Shown here: piece after piece, positions 47,024-55,864 of the stretch | Position numbering within the stretch: position 1 is the stretch's first letter | How the letters are laid out: each line of letters begins with the position of its first letter | Source of the DNA: Corynebacterium jeikeium | GTDB lineage: Bacteria; Actinomycetota; Actinomycetes; Mycobacteriales; Mycobacteriaceae | Direction: 5' to 3' | NCBI RefSeq assembly: GCF_000738265.1 | Contig: NZ_JFCQ01000001.1 | Span: 124,001-188,000 of the forward strand | Length of the DNA stretch: 64,000 nt | The notes under the pieces: model-generated | Told to the model about the DNA's origin: nothing | Databases searched by the model: none | What the model saw: the letters and a program-made list of their open reading frames with translations, nothing else | Position numbers and translations under genes: made by a program

Positions 47024-47878
47024 CTAGTCCGCGCGGGGCTCTTCGCCCTCAAAGCGCTCCAGCTGCGCGTTGATCCGCTCCTGCTCGATGGACAGCTCCT
47101 CCTGGCGGATCTTCAGCTTCCGCACGTGGTTGGCGTGTGCGTCCACGCAGATCTGCACGGCCTCCGCCGGGTCGTCGGTCACGTGGAAAAGATCCACGTC
47201 CTCCGGGGAGATCATGCCCTCGTCGACCAGACGTGTGGTGATCCAATCGACCAGCCCGCCCCAGAATTCCTTGCCGATCAGGATGATCGGGAACTTCCGG
47301 ATCTTCTCGGTCTGCACCATCACCAGGGCCTCGAACAGCTCGTCCAGCGTGCCGTAGCCACCGGGCAGGCAGATGAAGGCCTGAGAGTACTTCAGGAACA
47401 TGGTCTTGCGCACGAAGAAGTAGCGGAAGTTCAGCCCCAGATCCACCCAGTGGTTCAGGCTCTGTTCCATCGGCAGTTCAATGCCCAGGCCGATGGACAT
47501 GCCGCCGGATTCCTGCGCGCCCCGGTTAGGGGCTTCCATCAGACCTGGCCCGCCGCCGGTGATCGTCGCGTAGCCGGCCTCGTGGATCAACCGTCCCAGC
47601 TCTCGGCCCTTTGCGTAGTACTCGTGGTCGGGTTTTACCCGCGCGGAGCCGAACACTGTGATGGCCTTGGGGATCTTCGCCAGCGCGCCGAAGCCATCGA
47701 CGAACTCGGACTGGATGCGCATCACGCGCCACGGATCGGTGTGCAGCCAGTCGATGTTGGCCTGCTCGCCCAGCAGTCGCTGATCCGTGGTCGACTTCTG
47801 CTTCTGGCTGTGCTTCTTGCCGCGCAGCAGCACGGGGCCGCGGAGGCGGAAGTCTCGGTTGTTCTCGCTGTTGTTCAT
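47024..47878 (-). CDS. TIGR00730 Rossmann-fold protein (LOG/lysine-decarboxylase-like)
   Basis: The 284-residue protein has GGGPGLMEAPNRGAQE and PGGYGTLDELFEALV, the two motifs of LOG-type nucleotide/phosphoribohydrolases. Such proteins release free cytokinin-like bases from nucleotides in some organisms; in corynebacteria the substrate is not settled. A basic N-terminal tail (RGKKHSQKQKSTT) precedes the domain. It lies next to dapE, the order known in corynebacteria and mycobacteria. The start is ATG 47876-47878. Confidence 0.88.
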   Translation of the reverse strand: MNNSENNRDFRLRGPVLLRGKKHSQKQKSTTDQRLLGEQANIDWLHTDPWRVMRIQSEFVDGFGALAKIPKAITVFGSARVKPDHEYYAKGRELGRLIHEAGYATITGGGPGLMEAPNRGAQESGGMSIGLGIELPMEQSLNHWVDLGLNFRYFFVRKTMFLKYSQAFICLPGGYGTLDELFEALVMVQTEKIRKFPIILIGKEFWGGLVDWITTRLVDEGMISPEDVDLFHVTDDPAEAVQICVDAHANHVRKLKIRQEELSIEQERINAQLERFEGEEPRAD

Positions 47879-48063
47879 GCGGGAGTTTGCCTTAAATGTC
47901 TTCTAGATCTTTATGTTTCTGTGTGCTTTTCACGCTACTGCTTGGCGGCCTCTGGCGCTCGTCCTAATTGACGCCACCTCACTTCCACCCAGTTCACACC
48001 TCCTCTAGGTGCCACGCACCGGGAGCGCGGGTGGTCGGGGTTAGCTCGGGTCCCAGCGTGCGG

Positions 48064-49191
48064 TTAGCGGGTAAGGAACTGAATTAGTTCCCTACTGACG
48101 TCCTCGATCTGCGCGACCGGGCACCGCTCATCCTTCGTATGGCACAAGCCGGGGTCGCCGGGGCCGAAGTTCACGGCGGGGATGCCCAGCTGGGTGAAAC
48201 GTGCAACGTCGGTCCAGCCGTACTTCGGGCGCACGCGCCCTCCGGTGGCCTCCACCAACTTCGCCGCGAAGGGTTGGTTGAGGCCGGGGCTCGCCGCGGC
48301 TGCGGCGTCATCAAGAAGAACAGAGAAACCCTCGGCAGGCGCATCGGGCGTGCCGACCTGCAGCACGTCGTACAGGTGCTCCAGAGCCTCGTCGACGCTG
48401 CGGTGCGGAGCATAGCGGAAGTTGATGAACGCCCAGGCCTCGTCGGGGATGGTGTTGGTGGCCACGCCGGACTCAGCCATCACGGCGTTGAGGCCCTCCT
48501 TGTAGACCAGGCCGTCGATCTCTACATCCTGGGGCTCGTAATCCGCCACCCGCACCAGCACCCGAGCCAGATCATGCAACGCGTTGTGCCCCAGCCAGCT
48601 GCGGGCGGAGTGCGCGCGGGCACCCAGGGCGGTGACCTTCACCCGCAAGGTGCCCTGGCAGCCGGCTTCGATCATCCCACCGGAGGGCTCGCCCAGCAGC
48701 GCCAGGTCGCCCTCCAGCAACTCGGAATCGGACTGCACCAGGTGGTTCAGCCCGTTGTATTTGGTGGCTACTTCCTCGCCTTCGTAAAGCACCAACGTCA
48801 GGTCGCAGGCCAGATCCGGGGAGTTCGCCAACGTCGCAAACGCATGTGCGTAGCAGGCCGCGCCGGATTTCATGTCCACCGAGCCGAGGCCGAAGATGGT
48901 CTCCTCCCCCGTCTCCGGATCCGGCCCTACTCGGGAAGGCAGGTTATCCGCCGGCGGCACCGTATCCAGGTGGCCGGCCAGCACCACCCGATCGCCCAGG
49001 TCGCGGTGGGTACGAGCGACCAGGGTGTTGCCCCGGCGGGTAACCTCCACGTTTTCGATGGCACGCAGGGCAGGCTCGACTGCGTCGGCGATCTGCTGCT
49101 CGTGGTGCGATTCGCTATAAATATCGACAAGCTGACGGGTGAGCGCCACCGCGCCAGCGGTCAGGTCAATGGACGTCTCTGGTGTACTCAT
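48064..49191 (-). CDS. dapE: Succinyl-diaminopimelate desuccinylase
   Basis: This M20 metallopeptidase of about 375 residues converts N-succinyl-LL-diaminopimelate to LL-diaminopimelate. The metal-binding motif is LAGHLDTVPPADN, followed by LGSVDMKSGAACYAH and the catalytic VLYEGEEVATKYNG (Glu pair). A dimerisation domain lies in the middle. I chose ATG 49189-49191 (MSTPETSIDL) as start; the frame is open 10 codons further but without a ribosome binding site. It is divergent from the amino acid permease gene. Confidence 0.93.
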   Translation of the reverse strand: MSTPETSIDLTAGAVALTRQLVDIYSESHHEQQIADAVEPALRAIENVEVTRRGNTLVARTHRDLGDRVVLAGHLDTVPPADNLPSRVGPDPETGEETIFGLGSVDMKSGAACYAHAFATLANSPDLACDLTLVLYEGEEVATKYNGLNHLVQSDSELLEGDLALLGEPSGGMIEAGCQGTLRVKVTALGARAHSARSWLGHNALHDLARVLVRVADYEPQDVEIDGLVYKEGLNAVMAESGVATNTIPDEAWAFINFRYAPHRSVDEALEHLYDVLQVGTPDAPAEGFSVLLDDAAAAASPGLNQPFAAKLVEATGGRVRPKYGWTDVARFTQLGIPAVNFGPGDPGLCHTKDERCPVAQIEDVSRELIQFLTR

Positions 49192-49282
49192 CGCTTGCGA
49201 TCCTAGACGAATATCAAACACCTACGGGGTTAAAACTGCCCATGCTGGCCTGTGGGAAAGCCCGTTGTGTTCTAATTCTGTT

Positions 49283-50698
49283 ATGAAAACTCGAGATTCC
49301 GACACAGGTGCTAGCGAGGGCGCCTCGAACCAGCTGGGTCACAGCCTAGAAACCCGCCACCTGACGATGATGGGCCTCGGCTCTGCCATCGGCGCCGGGC
49401 TGTTCCTAGGCACCGGTGTAGGCATCCAGGCCGCCGGCCCGGCGGTGCTGCTGTCCTACATCGTCGCCGGCATCGTAGTGATCGCCGTGATGCAGATGCT
49501 TGGCGAGCTCGCCGCCGCCCGCCCCGCGTCCGGCACCTTCGCCACGTACGGCCAGATGGCTTTCGGTCGCTGGAATGGCTTCGCCCTGGGTTGGCTGTAC
49601 TGGTTCATGCTGATCATGGTGATGGGCGCGGAAATCACCGGAGCGGGCGCGATCATGGGTTCGTGGTTCGGCGTAGAGGGCTGGATCCCTGGATTGATAT
49701 GCGTGGTGCTGTTTACCATTGTGAACCTCGTGGGCGTGCGTGGCTTCGGTGAATTCGAGTACTGGTTCGCGTTCATCAAGGTCGCGGTCATCGTTGTCTT
49801 CTTGTTCGTGGGTGCGGGTCTGCTGTTCAACCTGTTCCCGAACTACGAGTCCCCGGGGCTCAGCAACTTCGCCGACTTCGCCCCCAACGGCGTTTCCGGC
49901 ATGGCCGTGGGTCTGCTGGCCGTGGCTTTCGCCTTCGGTGGCATTGAGATTGTGACGATCGCCGCCGCGGAGTCCAAGGATCCGGCCTCATCTATTGCCG
50001 CGGCTGTGCGTGCCGTGATCTGGCGAATCTCGATCTTCTACCTGGGCAGTGTGTTCCTCATCTCGGCCCTGCTGCCCTTCGAAACGCTCGGTGAGGCAGA
50101 GTCCGCCGAAGAATCCCCCTTCACCCGCATCCTGGCTCTCGCGCAGATCCCGGGCGTCGTGGAGATCATGGAGGGCGTGATCGTCCTGGCCCTGCTGTCC
50201 GCTTTCAACGCGCAGATCTACGCAACCAGCCGCCTGATGTACAGCTTCTCCCAGGAGGGCAACGTCCCCCGCTGGTTCGGCAAAACCAACGCGCAGAAGG
50301 TTCCTTTCCGCGCCGTGTGGTGCTCGCTGTTCTTCGCCTTCGTTTCTGTCGCCCTGCAGGTATGGGGTCCGAAGGACCTCATCAACATACTGTTCAACGC
50401 CGTCGGCGGCACCCTGCTGGTGATCTGGATGGTGATTGTGCTGGCGCAGATCAAGCTGCGCCCGACCTTCGAGCAAGATGGCACCCTCACCGTGCGTATG
50501 TGGGGCTACCCGGTTCTGCCGTGGCTGACTTTCCTCGCACTCGTTGCGCTGACCGTCCTGATGCTCTTCGACGAAGGCGCTCGCATGCAGGTTCTGACGG
50601 TCACTATTGCCTTCGCAGTACTGAGCGTGATCGGCTTTGTTCTGCAGAACACCCAGAAGGGTCACAGCAGCCCAGAATCAACGACCGCTGAAAGGTAG
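49283..50698 (+). CDS. APC-family amino acid permease
   Basis: This 471-residue permease has 12 membrane helices. The N-terminal [23 protein letters not shown] binding loop is typical of the AAT group (AroP/ProY/GabP). The position next to dapD matches AroP of C. glutamicum as I recall, so aromatic amino acids are the first guess, but the substrate is not proven. I chose ATG 49283 (MKTRDSD); TAATTCT a few bases upstream could be a -10 box of a leaderless message. It is 11 bp before dapD, so both are probably co-transcribed. Confidence 0.88.
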   Translation: MKTRDSDTGASEGASNQLGHSLETRHLTMMGLGSAIGAGLFLGTGVGIQAAGPAVLLSYIVAGIVVIAVMQMLGELAAARPASGTFATYGQMAFGRWNGFALGWLYWFMLIMVMGAEITGAGAIMGSWFGVEGWIPGLICVVLFTIVNLVGVRGFGEFEYWFAFIKVAVIVVFLFVGAGLLFNLFPNYESPGLSNFADFAPNGVSGMAVGLLAVAFAFGGIEIVTIAAAESKDPASSIAAAVRAVIWRISIFYLGSVFLISALLPFETLGEAESAEESPFTRILALAQIPGVVEIMEGVIVLALLSAFNAQIYATSRLMYSFSQEGNVPRWFGKTNAQKVPFRAVWCSLFFAFVSVALQVWGPKDLINILFNAVGGTLLVIWMVIVLAQIKLRPTFEQDGTLTVRMWGYPVLPWLTFLALVALTVLMLFDEGARMQVLTVTIAFAVLSVIGFVLQNTQKGHSSPESTTAER

Positions 50699-50709
50699 GA
50701 TCGAAAAGC

Positions 50710-51717
50710 ATGACTGCTGCTTATGGAAATGGATTTGCCACTCTGACCGATTCCGGCGATGTGCTGGATACCTGGTTCTTCGAGTTCGACCTCGGTACAT
50801 CTGACGCCGCTGGCGATAAGGCTGGAACCCAAGTGTTCGATCTTGATGACGCCACCACCTCCGCCCCCGAATCCTTCCGTCCCCTGGCCAATCTGGCCGG
50901 TACGGACGAGGTCCGCGGCACCCGCCGCGTTGCGGTGACCACCACCATTACTGACCTGGATGCCCCGGCGGAGGATGCGCACGACGCCTACCTGCGCCTG
51001 CACCTGATCTCCGGCCGCAAGATCAAGCCCCACGGCTGCAACCTGGATGGCCTGTTCGGGCTGCTCAGCAACGTTGTGTGGACCAACCACGGCCCGTGCG
51101 CGGTCCCCGGTTTCGAGGCTGTTCGCGCCCGCCTACAGGCCGAGCGCGGCCCGGTGACGATCTACAGCGTGGATAAGTTCCCCCGCATGGTCGACTACGT
51201 GGTTCCCACCGGCGTACGTATCGGCGATGCCGACCGCGTGCGTCTGGGCGCTCACCTGGCCGAGGGCACCACGGTCATGCACGAGGGCTTCGTGAACTTC
51301 AACGCCGGCACCCTGGGCTCTTCAATGGTTGAAGGCCGTATCTCCGGCGGTGTTGTCGTCGGTGATGGTTCCGACATCGGTGGTGGCGCCTCCATCATGG
51401 GCACCCTATCCGGTGGCGGCAAGCAGGTCATTTCCATCGGCGAGCGCTGCTTGCTGGGCGCCAACTCCGGCGTGGGCATCTCCCTGGGCAATGATGTCAC
51501 CGTCGAGGCCGGCCTGTACGTCACCTTCGGTACCAAGGTCACGCTGACCGGCGAAGTCGCCCGGCAGCTGGGCAAGCAGGAGGGCGAGGCTGTGAAGGCC
51601 GCCGAGCTCTCCGGCGCCAGCGGCATCCTGTTCCGCCGCAACTCCGTCAGCGGCGCGGTAGAGGCCGTCGCCAACGCCAACACCGTCGAGCTCAACGAGG
51701 CTCTACACGCCAACTAA
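50710..51717 (+). CDS. dapD: Tetrahydrodipicolinate N-succinyltransferase
   Basis: The 335-residue acyltransferase adds succinyl-CoA to tetrahydrodipicolinate in the succinylase branch of lysine/diaminopimelate synthesis. The C-terminal half is a left-handed beta-helix (hexapeptide repeats such as [13 protein letters not shown] and [23 protein letters not shown]). It is the long actinobacterial DapD type. Its stop overlaps the convergent pseudouridine synthase stop by 4 bp. Confidence 0.95.
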   Translation: MTAAYGNGFATLTDSGDVLDTWFFEFDLGTSDAAGDKAGTQVFDLDDATTSAPESFRPLANLAGTDEVRGTRRVAVTTTITDLDAPAEDAHDAYLRLHLISGRKIKPHGCNLDGLFGLLSNVVWTNHGPCAVPGFEAVRARLQAERGPVTIYSVDKFPRMVDYVVPTGVRIGDADRVRLGAHLAEGTTVMHEGFVNFNAGTLGSSMVEGRISGGVVVGDGSDIGGGASIMGTLSGGGKQVISIGERCLLGANSGVGISLGNDVTVEAGLYVTFGTKVTLTGEVARQLGKQEGEAVKAAELSGASGILFRRNSVSGAVEAVANANTVELNEALHAN

Positions 51718-52628
51718 CCCCTGTTCCACTGCGACCAGGGATCTTCCAGGCAGCGCTCGATCGCGATGCGCTGCCTGTTTTTTATTGCGCCTTTTTCTTC
51801 TGACGCCACCAGCGCCAACTCGATAACGACCGCGCGCAGCTGTAGCGCCCCCGTCCCGGGACAATATGCCGGGTACGTGTCGTCGCCGTAGATGGGAGCA
51901 CCCAGATGATTCATCAACGCCCGTAGCTGGTGCGTGTGCCCGGTCCGCGGTTGCAGCTCATAGACAGCGGTAGCGGCTGTGCCAGCGGCAGCATTGGTTT
52001 CTGAGGTTGCCACGCAGCGACGGGTTGCCAGCTTCCGGATGCGCGTCACCGTGGACTTCGCCCGGCCCTGCGGTTTGAGCTGTGTAGGCAACGCTGCGGC
52101 GCTGCCCACCCGCACCTGCGGGTCGTCCTTCACCTTCAGCATCGGCAGTGCTACTTCTTGCCACTGCGCCCCGATCTCCGGAATGTCCGGCGCCATCGCC
52201 TGGTAGGTCTTTTCCACTTCCCTACGCTGGAACTGTGACTGCAGGAACCCGCGCGTGGCGGGGTTGCGGGATAACACCAACAGGCCGCGAGTGTCCCGAT
52301 CCAGGCGGTGAGCTGCCACTAACTCCGGCTCCCCCAGGCGCACGCGCATCAACGACTGCACGGTGGCGCGCAATAGCCTGCCATTGGGCGTAGACGGCAG
52401 CCCGTGGGGCTTGTCCACCACCAATGCATCCGGTCCGGAGTACAGAATCTGAATATCAGCTGCCAGGAGCTCGGCGGGTTCTTCTGGAAAGTCGGGATAG
52501 ACCCATGTGGGCGTCGGATCCACAAGAGCAAGCCCTGGTTCCAGCGGGGTGCCGGGCGCGAAAGGGGAATCGCCCGCCGCGGCGGCCAGGTAGATGCGAC
52601 CGTCGTCGGGGACGCGGCCAGTCAGCAT
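51714..52628 (-). CDS. RluA-family pseudouridine synthase
   Basis: This 304-residue protein has the catalytic motif [15 protein letters not shown] (Asp nucleophile) and [15 protein letters not shown]. It isomerises uridines in rRNA or tRNA. From ATG 52628 it lacks the usual short N-terminal segment. In frame upstream, the sequence APIPALQRWRPPPRHGVSAVKT continues the family pattern back to the dapC stop TAG (52716-52718), but no ATG, GTG or TTG is found there. A non-standard start (CTG 52697 or ATT 52706) or reinitiation after dapC is possible. It is listed from the first standard start codon. Confidence 0.82.
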   Translation of the reverse strand: MLTGRVPDDGRIYLAAAAGDSPFAPGTPLEPGLALVDPTPTWVYPDFPEEPAELLAADIQILYSGPDALVVDKPHGLPSTPNGRLLRATVQSLMRVRLGEPELVAAHRLDRDTRGLLVLSRNPATRGFLQSQFQRREVEKTYQAMAPDIPEIGAQWQEVALPMLKVKDDPQVRVGSAAALPTQLKPQGRAKSTVTRIRKLATRRCVATSETNAAAGTAATAVYELQPRTGHTHQLRALMNHLGAPIYGDDTYPAYCPGTGALQLRAVVIELALVASEEKGAIKNRQRIAIERCLEDPWSQWNRG

Positions 52629-52715
52629 GGTCTTGACGGCAGATACGCCGTGGCGCGGCGGTGGGCGCCAGCGTTGTAGGGCAGGAATCGGCGCCAGAGC
52701 TCCAATTACGGCGCG

Positions 52716-53852
52716 CTACTGCGCGGCTGCCGATTCGTCACCGGTGAGGCGGCGGGCGGCTGCCTCAATCCGCTCGTCGGTGGCGGTCAGCCCCACGCGG
52801 ACAAAGTTCTTCCCCTTCGGGCCATAGAAATCGCCCGGGGCAACCAGGATGCCCTTGTCGGCCAGCTCAGCGACGGTCTCGCGGCCGTCACGCCCCTGGG
52901 TGGCCCACAGGTACAGACCACCGTCGGAGTACTCGATATCGAAACCGGCCTGCAGCAGGGCAGCCTTCAGCAGCTCGCGGCGATCGCGGTACAACTGCTT
53001 CTGCAAAACTTCGTGGCCGTCGTCCTCCAGGGCGGCGACCATGGCGGACTGGATCGGGCCGGGGTTCATCAGGCCTGCATGGCGGCGGATTCCCAGCAGC
53101 TCCTGGATCAGCGCACCGTCGCCGGCCAGCCAGCCCGCACGATAAGAGGCCAAGTTGGAGGTCTTCGACAGCGAGTGGACGGCGATGAGGTTAGTGAAGT
53201 CACCGCCACATACCTCGGGATCCAGGATCGACACGGGGCGCTCCTCGCCCCAGCCCAGACCCAGGTAGCACTCGTCGGAGACGATGATGGTGCCGCGTTC
53301 GCGGGCGAATTCCACGAACTTGCGCAGGTGCTCCACTCCCAGCACCTGGCCGTGCGGGTTGGCCGGGGAGTTCAGGTAGATCAGCGCCGGGGTCTGCGGC
53401 CCCAACTTCAGCAAAGAATCGCTGCGCAACACGTCCGCCCCAGCCAGGCGGGCGGAAACCTCGTAGGTCGGGTACGCCAGCTCCGGAATCACTACCGTGT
53501 GGCCTGCGCCTAGCCCCAGCAGGGTGGGCATCCACGCGATGGCTTCCTTGGTGCCGATCACCGGCAGCACCTGGCTATCGGCATCCAGGCCGGTCACCTT
53601 AAAGCGGCGCTCCATCGCCCCCACGATGGCTTTACGCAGTTCCGGGGTGCCCTTAGTCTGCGGGTAGCCCGGCTCCGCGGCGGATTCCGTCAGCGCCAGC
53701 TGAATCGCCGGGGAAACCGGATCTACAGGAGTGCCGACCGACAAATCCACGATCCCGTCGGGGTGCTTCGCCGCCGTGGCTTTGGCCTCGGCAAGCGAAT
53801 CCCAGGGGAAGTCGGGCAGTCGGTCGGCTACTTTGGTGCGCTTCAGGGTCAT
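52716..53852 (-). CDS. dapC: Succinyldiaminopimelate aminotransferase
   Basis: This 378-residue class I PLP aminotransferase makes N-succinyl-LL-diaminopimelate. The PLP lysine lies in HSLSKTSNLASYRAGW, the N-terminal segment is FPWDSLAEAKATAAKHPDGIVDLSVGTPVDP, and the Asp/Tyr pair is in VSDECYLGLGW. Position next to ferredoxin is the mycobacterial/corynebacterial arrangement. The start is ATG 53850-53852. A TTGACGCC motif precedes it at about -60. Confidence 0.92.
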   Translation of the reverse strand: MTLKRTKVADRLPDFPWDSLAEAKATAAKHPDGIVDLSVGTPVDPVSPAIQLALTESAAEPGYPQTKGTPELRKAIVGAMERRFKVTGLDADSQVLPVIGTKEAIAWMPTLLGLGAGHTVVIPELAYPTYEVSARLAGADVLRSDSLLKLGPQTPALIYLNSPANPHGQVLGVEHLRKFVEFARERGTIIVSDECYLGLGWGEERPVSILDPEVCGGDFTNLIAVHSLSKTSNLASYRAGWLAGDGALIQELLGIRRHAGLMNPGPIQSAMVAALEDDGHEVLQKQLYRDRRELLKAALLQAGFDIEYSDGGLYLWATQGRDGRETVAELADKGILVAPGDFYGPKGKNFVRVGLTATDERIEAAARRLTGDESAAAQ

Positions 53853-53928
53853 GCTTGTACTCTATACCGCCTGCTCCGTGCGCTCGGCGCTAACCGGCGC
53901 AACAGTGGGCGTCAATAAAGGAAAAGCC

Positions 53929-54246
53929 CTAAGCCTGCGGCGGCAGGTTAGCGATCAGCTCCGCATCGAAGTCCTGCGGTCCCAGCTTCGCAGCACCGCC
54001 CGGGGAGCCCAGGTCGTCGAAGAAGGCAGCGTTAGCGTCGTTGTACTCTTCCCACTCGTCCGGCACGTCATCCTCGTAGAAAATGGCCTCGACCGGGCAG
54101 ACAGGCTCACAAGCACCGCAGTCAACGCACTCGTCGGGGTGAATGTACAGGGAACGCTTGCCCTCGTAGATGCAGTCAACGGGGCACTCTTCAACGCAAG
54201 CGCGATCCATCACGTCTACACAAGGCTGCGCGATCGTGTAGGTCAT
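53929..54246 (-). CDS. fdxC: Seven-iron ferredoxin
   Basis: This 105-residue ferredoxin has cysteines arranged as C-x7-C-x3-C-P for one cluster ([21 protein letters not shown]) and [17 protein letters not shown] for the [4Fe-4S] cluster. This is the 3Fe-4S/4Fe-4S type of mycobacteria. It carries electrons to P450s or reductases; the partner is unknown. It precedes dapC by 76 bp. The acidic C-terminus is typical. Confidence 0.9.
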   Translation of the reverse strand: MTYTIAQPCVDVMDRACVEECPVDCIYEGKRSLYIHPDECVDCGACEPVCPVEAIFYEDDVPDEWEEYNDANAAFFDDLGSPGGAAKLGPQDFDAELIANLPPQA

Positions 54247-54315
54247 CGTCTAAATACCTACCCTTTCTGGAAAGTTCGTCATACTCCACAGAGCTCTCTA
54301 TGAGCTTCTATTCTG

Positions 54316-54786
54316 TCACTTCAGCGGTTCCAGAGAAAACTGAGGCCGAAGTGGCCACGCGGCCGCTGCCAAACCGACCACAAGCAGCAGCATAGACCAC
54401 ACGGTCTGTGGCATTAACGTCGCCTCACCGAAAGGCAGCTCCGGCCACATCACCGCCAGCAAGTACCCGGCTAGCCACACCAGCGCGGGAATGCCGGCGA
54501 TCAGCTTGTTATCGGTCCACAGCAGTGCGGTTTTAGTCAGTGCGCGGTTGAACACCAGGGCAAAAAGTATTGTCCACGGCAGCGGCACCTCGACGTCCCC
54601 CACCGTGATGCGGGAGCCGATGTATAAAACGCTGATGAACAGCCCAAACAGTGCGCCGATAGAGAGCCACACGATGCCGGAAATGCGCTCCGCGCGCGTC
54701 GTATCCTTGCGCGCCTGGCTTTTCGTGGGGTGCCCCCAGTTCGGCTCTTCGTCCCGGCCGGTTCCGGTGCTCTTTTTCGCATTCAC
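54316..54786 (-). CDS. Conserved membrane protein between ferredoxin and mshB
   Basis: This 156-residue protein has a charged N-terminus (about 1-33) and four hydrophobic segments (about 36-56, 70-82, 95-112 and 128-145). I recognise no domain; mycobacteria have a comparable unknown protein in the same mshB-ferredoxin interval. The start is GTG at 54784-54786. It may belong to the mshB-ferredoxin transcript. Confidence 0.65.
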   Translation of the reverse strand: MNAKKSTGTGRDEEPNWGHPTKSQARKDTTRAERISGIVWLSIGALFGLFISVLYIGSRITVGDVEVPLPWTILFALVFNRALTKTALLWTDNKLIAGIPALVWLAGYLLAVMWPELPFGEATLMPQTVWSMLLLVVGLAAAAWPLRPQFSLEPLK

Positions 54787-54838
54787 GTCGATCTATCCTA
54801 GTGCTTGCTCTTCTTATTGACGCCCCAGGCCGCGCCGT

Positions 54839-55861
54839 TTAAGACTTCCCGCCCACCAAGCGCTCCCCGACTGCGCGGGCGAAGAAGTCCTCCGGCACTC
54901 CAGGTTTGGTCCACCCGACGCGATAGCTTTCGTTGTCCAGCAGGGGCTGGGTGATCAGGTTGGAAAGGCAGAACAACGTGGCGGCCGTGCGCGCGGGCGG
55001 GTTGGATTCCCGCGCCTGATCGTTCACATCAGAGGTCGACCCATCCGCCACCCAAATTTGTGTGGCATGGGCGCGCATGGCGGCCTGCTTTGCTGCCACG
55101 TCTTCTACAGAACCGTGAACCACCAGGTCCACCTCGGCGGAAGGTACGGTGGCGATGTCGCCTGCGCTGGGGAGCTTCCATCCCTCCGGCGCCTGCACGC
55201 TTTCCATGCCCTCGGCGAACTTCTCGTCCTCCGTCACGCACCACAACACTTGGCTGGGCACGAAGCTCTCCGCTTCTGTACCTGTAGCTGCTGCCTCCAG
55301 CCGCTGCACGGCCTCGTGCACGATTTGGTGCGCCCGCTTGTGATCCGGATGGCCATAGCCACCGTCGGCGGCGTAGGTCAGGATGACCTCCGGGCGGATC
55401 TGCTGGATCTGCTGGATAAGCTGCGCAACCTGTGCCTCTAACCCCGCGTCCGCGGTTCCATCGGCGCCGTCGCTGGGGCTTTCCGGCGCGCGTGCGAATG
55501 CCCGCGGGTGGCGAATCGAGTCGCTTCCTTCCATTCCCGAATCCCGCCAGGCACCGCAACCACCCAGCAGGTTCGGGCCATGCTGAATCCCCAGCGCTCT
55601 AAGTGCTCGCTGGAGCTCGGCGATGCGGTAACCACCGAGCATTCCCGTGCCGTGTTCGTACTGTTGGGCGTCCACAAGAGCTTGGTACTTCTCCCCGATC
55701 ACCTCGCCCTCTTCACCGAGGGTGCAGGTCACCACGGTCACCTCATGGCCGAGTCTGCGTGCCTTAGCTAACGCCAGACCCGTCCACAGAGTTTCGTCGT
55801 CGGGGTGCGCATGCACCGCCATTACAGTGATCGCGTGCGCTGGTTCCGGATTGCTGCTCAC
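54839..55861 (-). CDS. mshB: Mycothiol deacetylase
   Basis: This 340-residue enzyme deacetylates GlcNAc-inositol in mycothiol synthesis. The zinc motif AHPDDE (AVHAHPDDETLW, residues about 15-26) and GYGHPDHKRAHQI supply the metal ligands of the LmbE/PIG-L family. The start is GTG at 55859-55861, only 3 bp after the lpqW stop, so the genes are probably coupled. Confidence 0.92.
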   Translation of the reverse strand: MSSNPEPAHAITVMAVHAHPDDETLWTGLALAKARRLGHEVTVVTCTLGEEGEVIGEKYQALVDAQQYEHGTGMLGGYRIAELQRALRALGIQHGPNLLGGCGAWRDSGMEGSDSIRHPRAFARAPESPSDGADGTADAGLEAQVAQLIQQIQQIRPEVILTYAADGGYGHPDHKRAHQIVHEAVQRLEAAATGTEAESFVPSQVLWCVTEDEKFAEGMESVQAPEGWKLPSAGDIATVPSAEVDLVVHGSVEDVAAKQAAMRAHATQIWVADGSTSDVNDQARESNPPARTAATLFCLSNLITQPLLDNESYRVGWTKPGVPEDFFARAVGERLVGGKS

Positions 55862-55864
55862 GGT

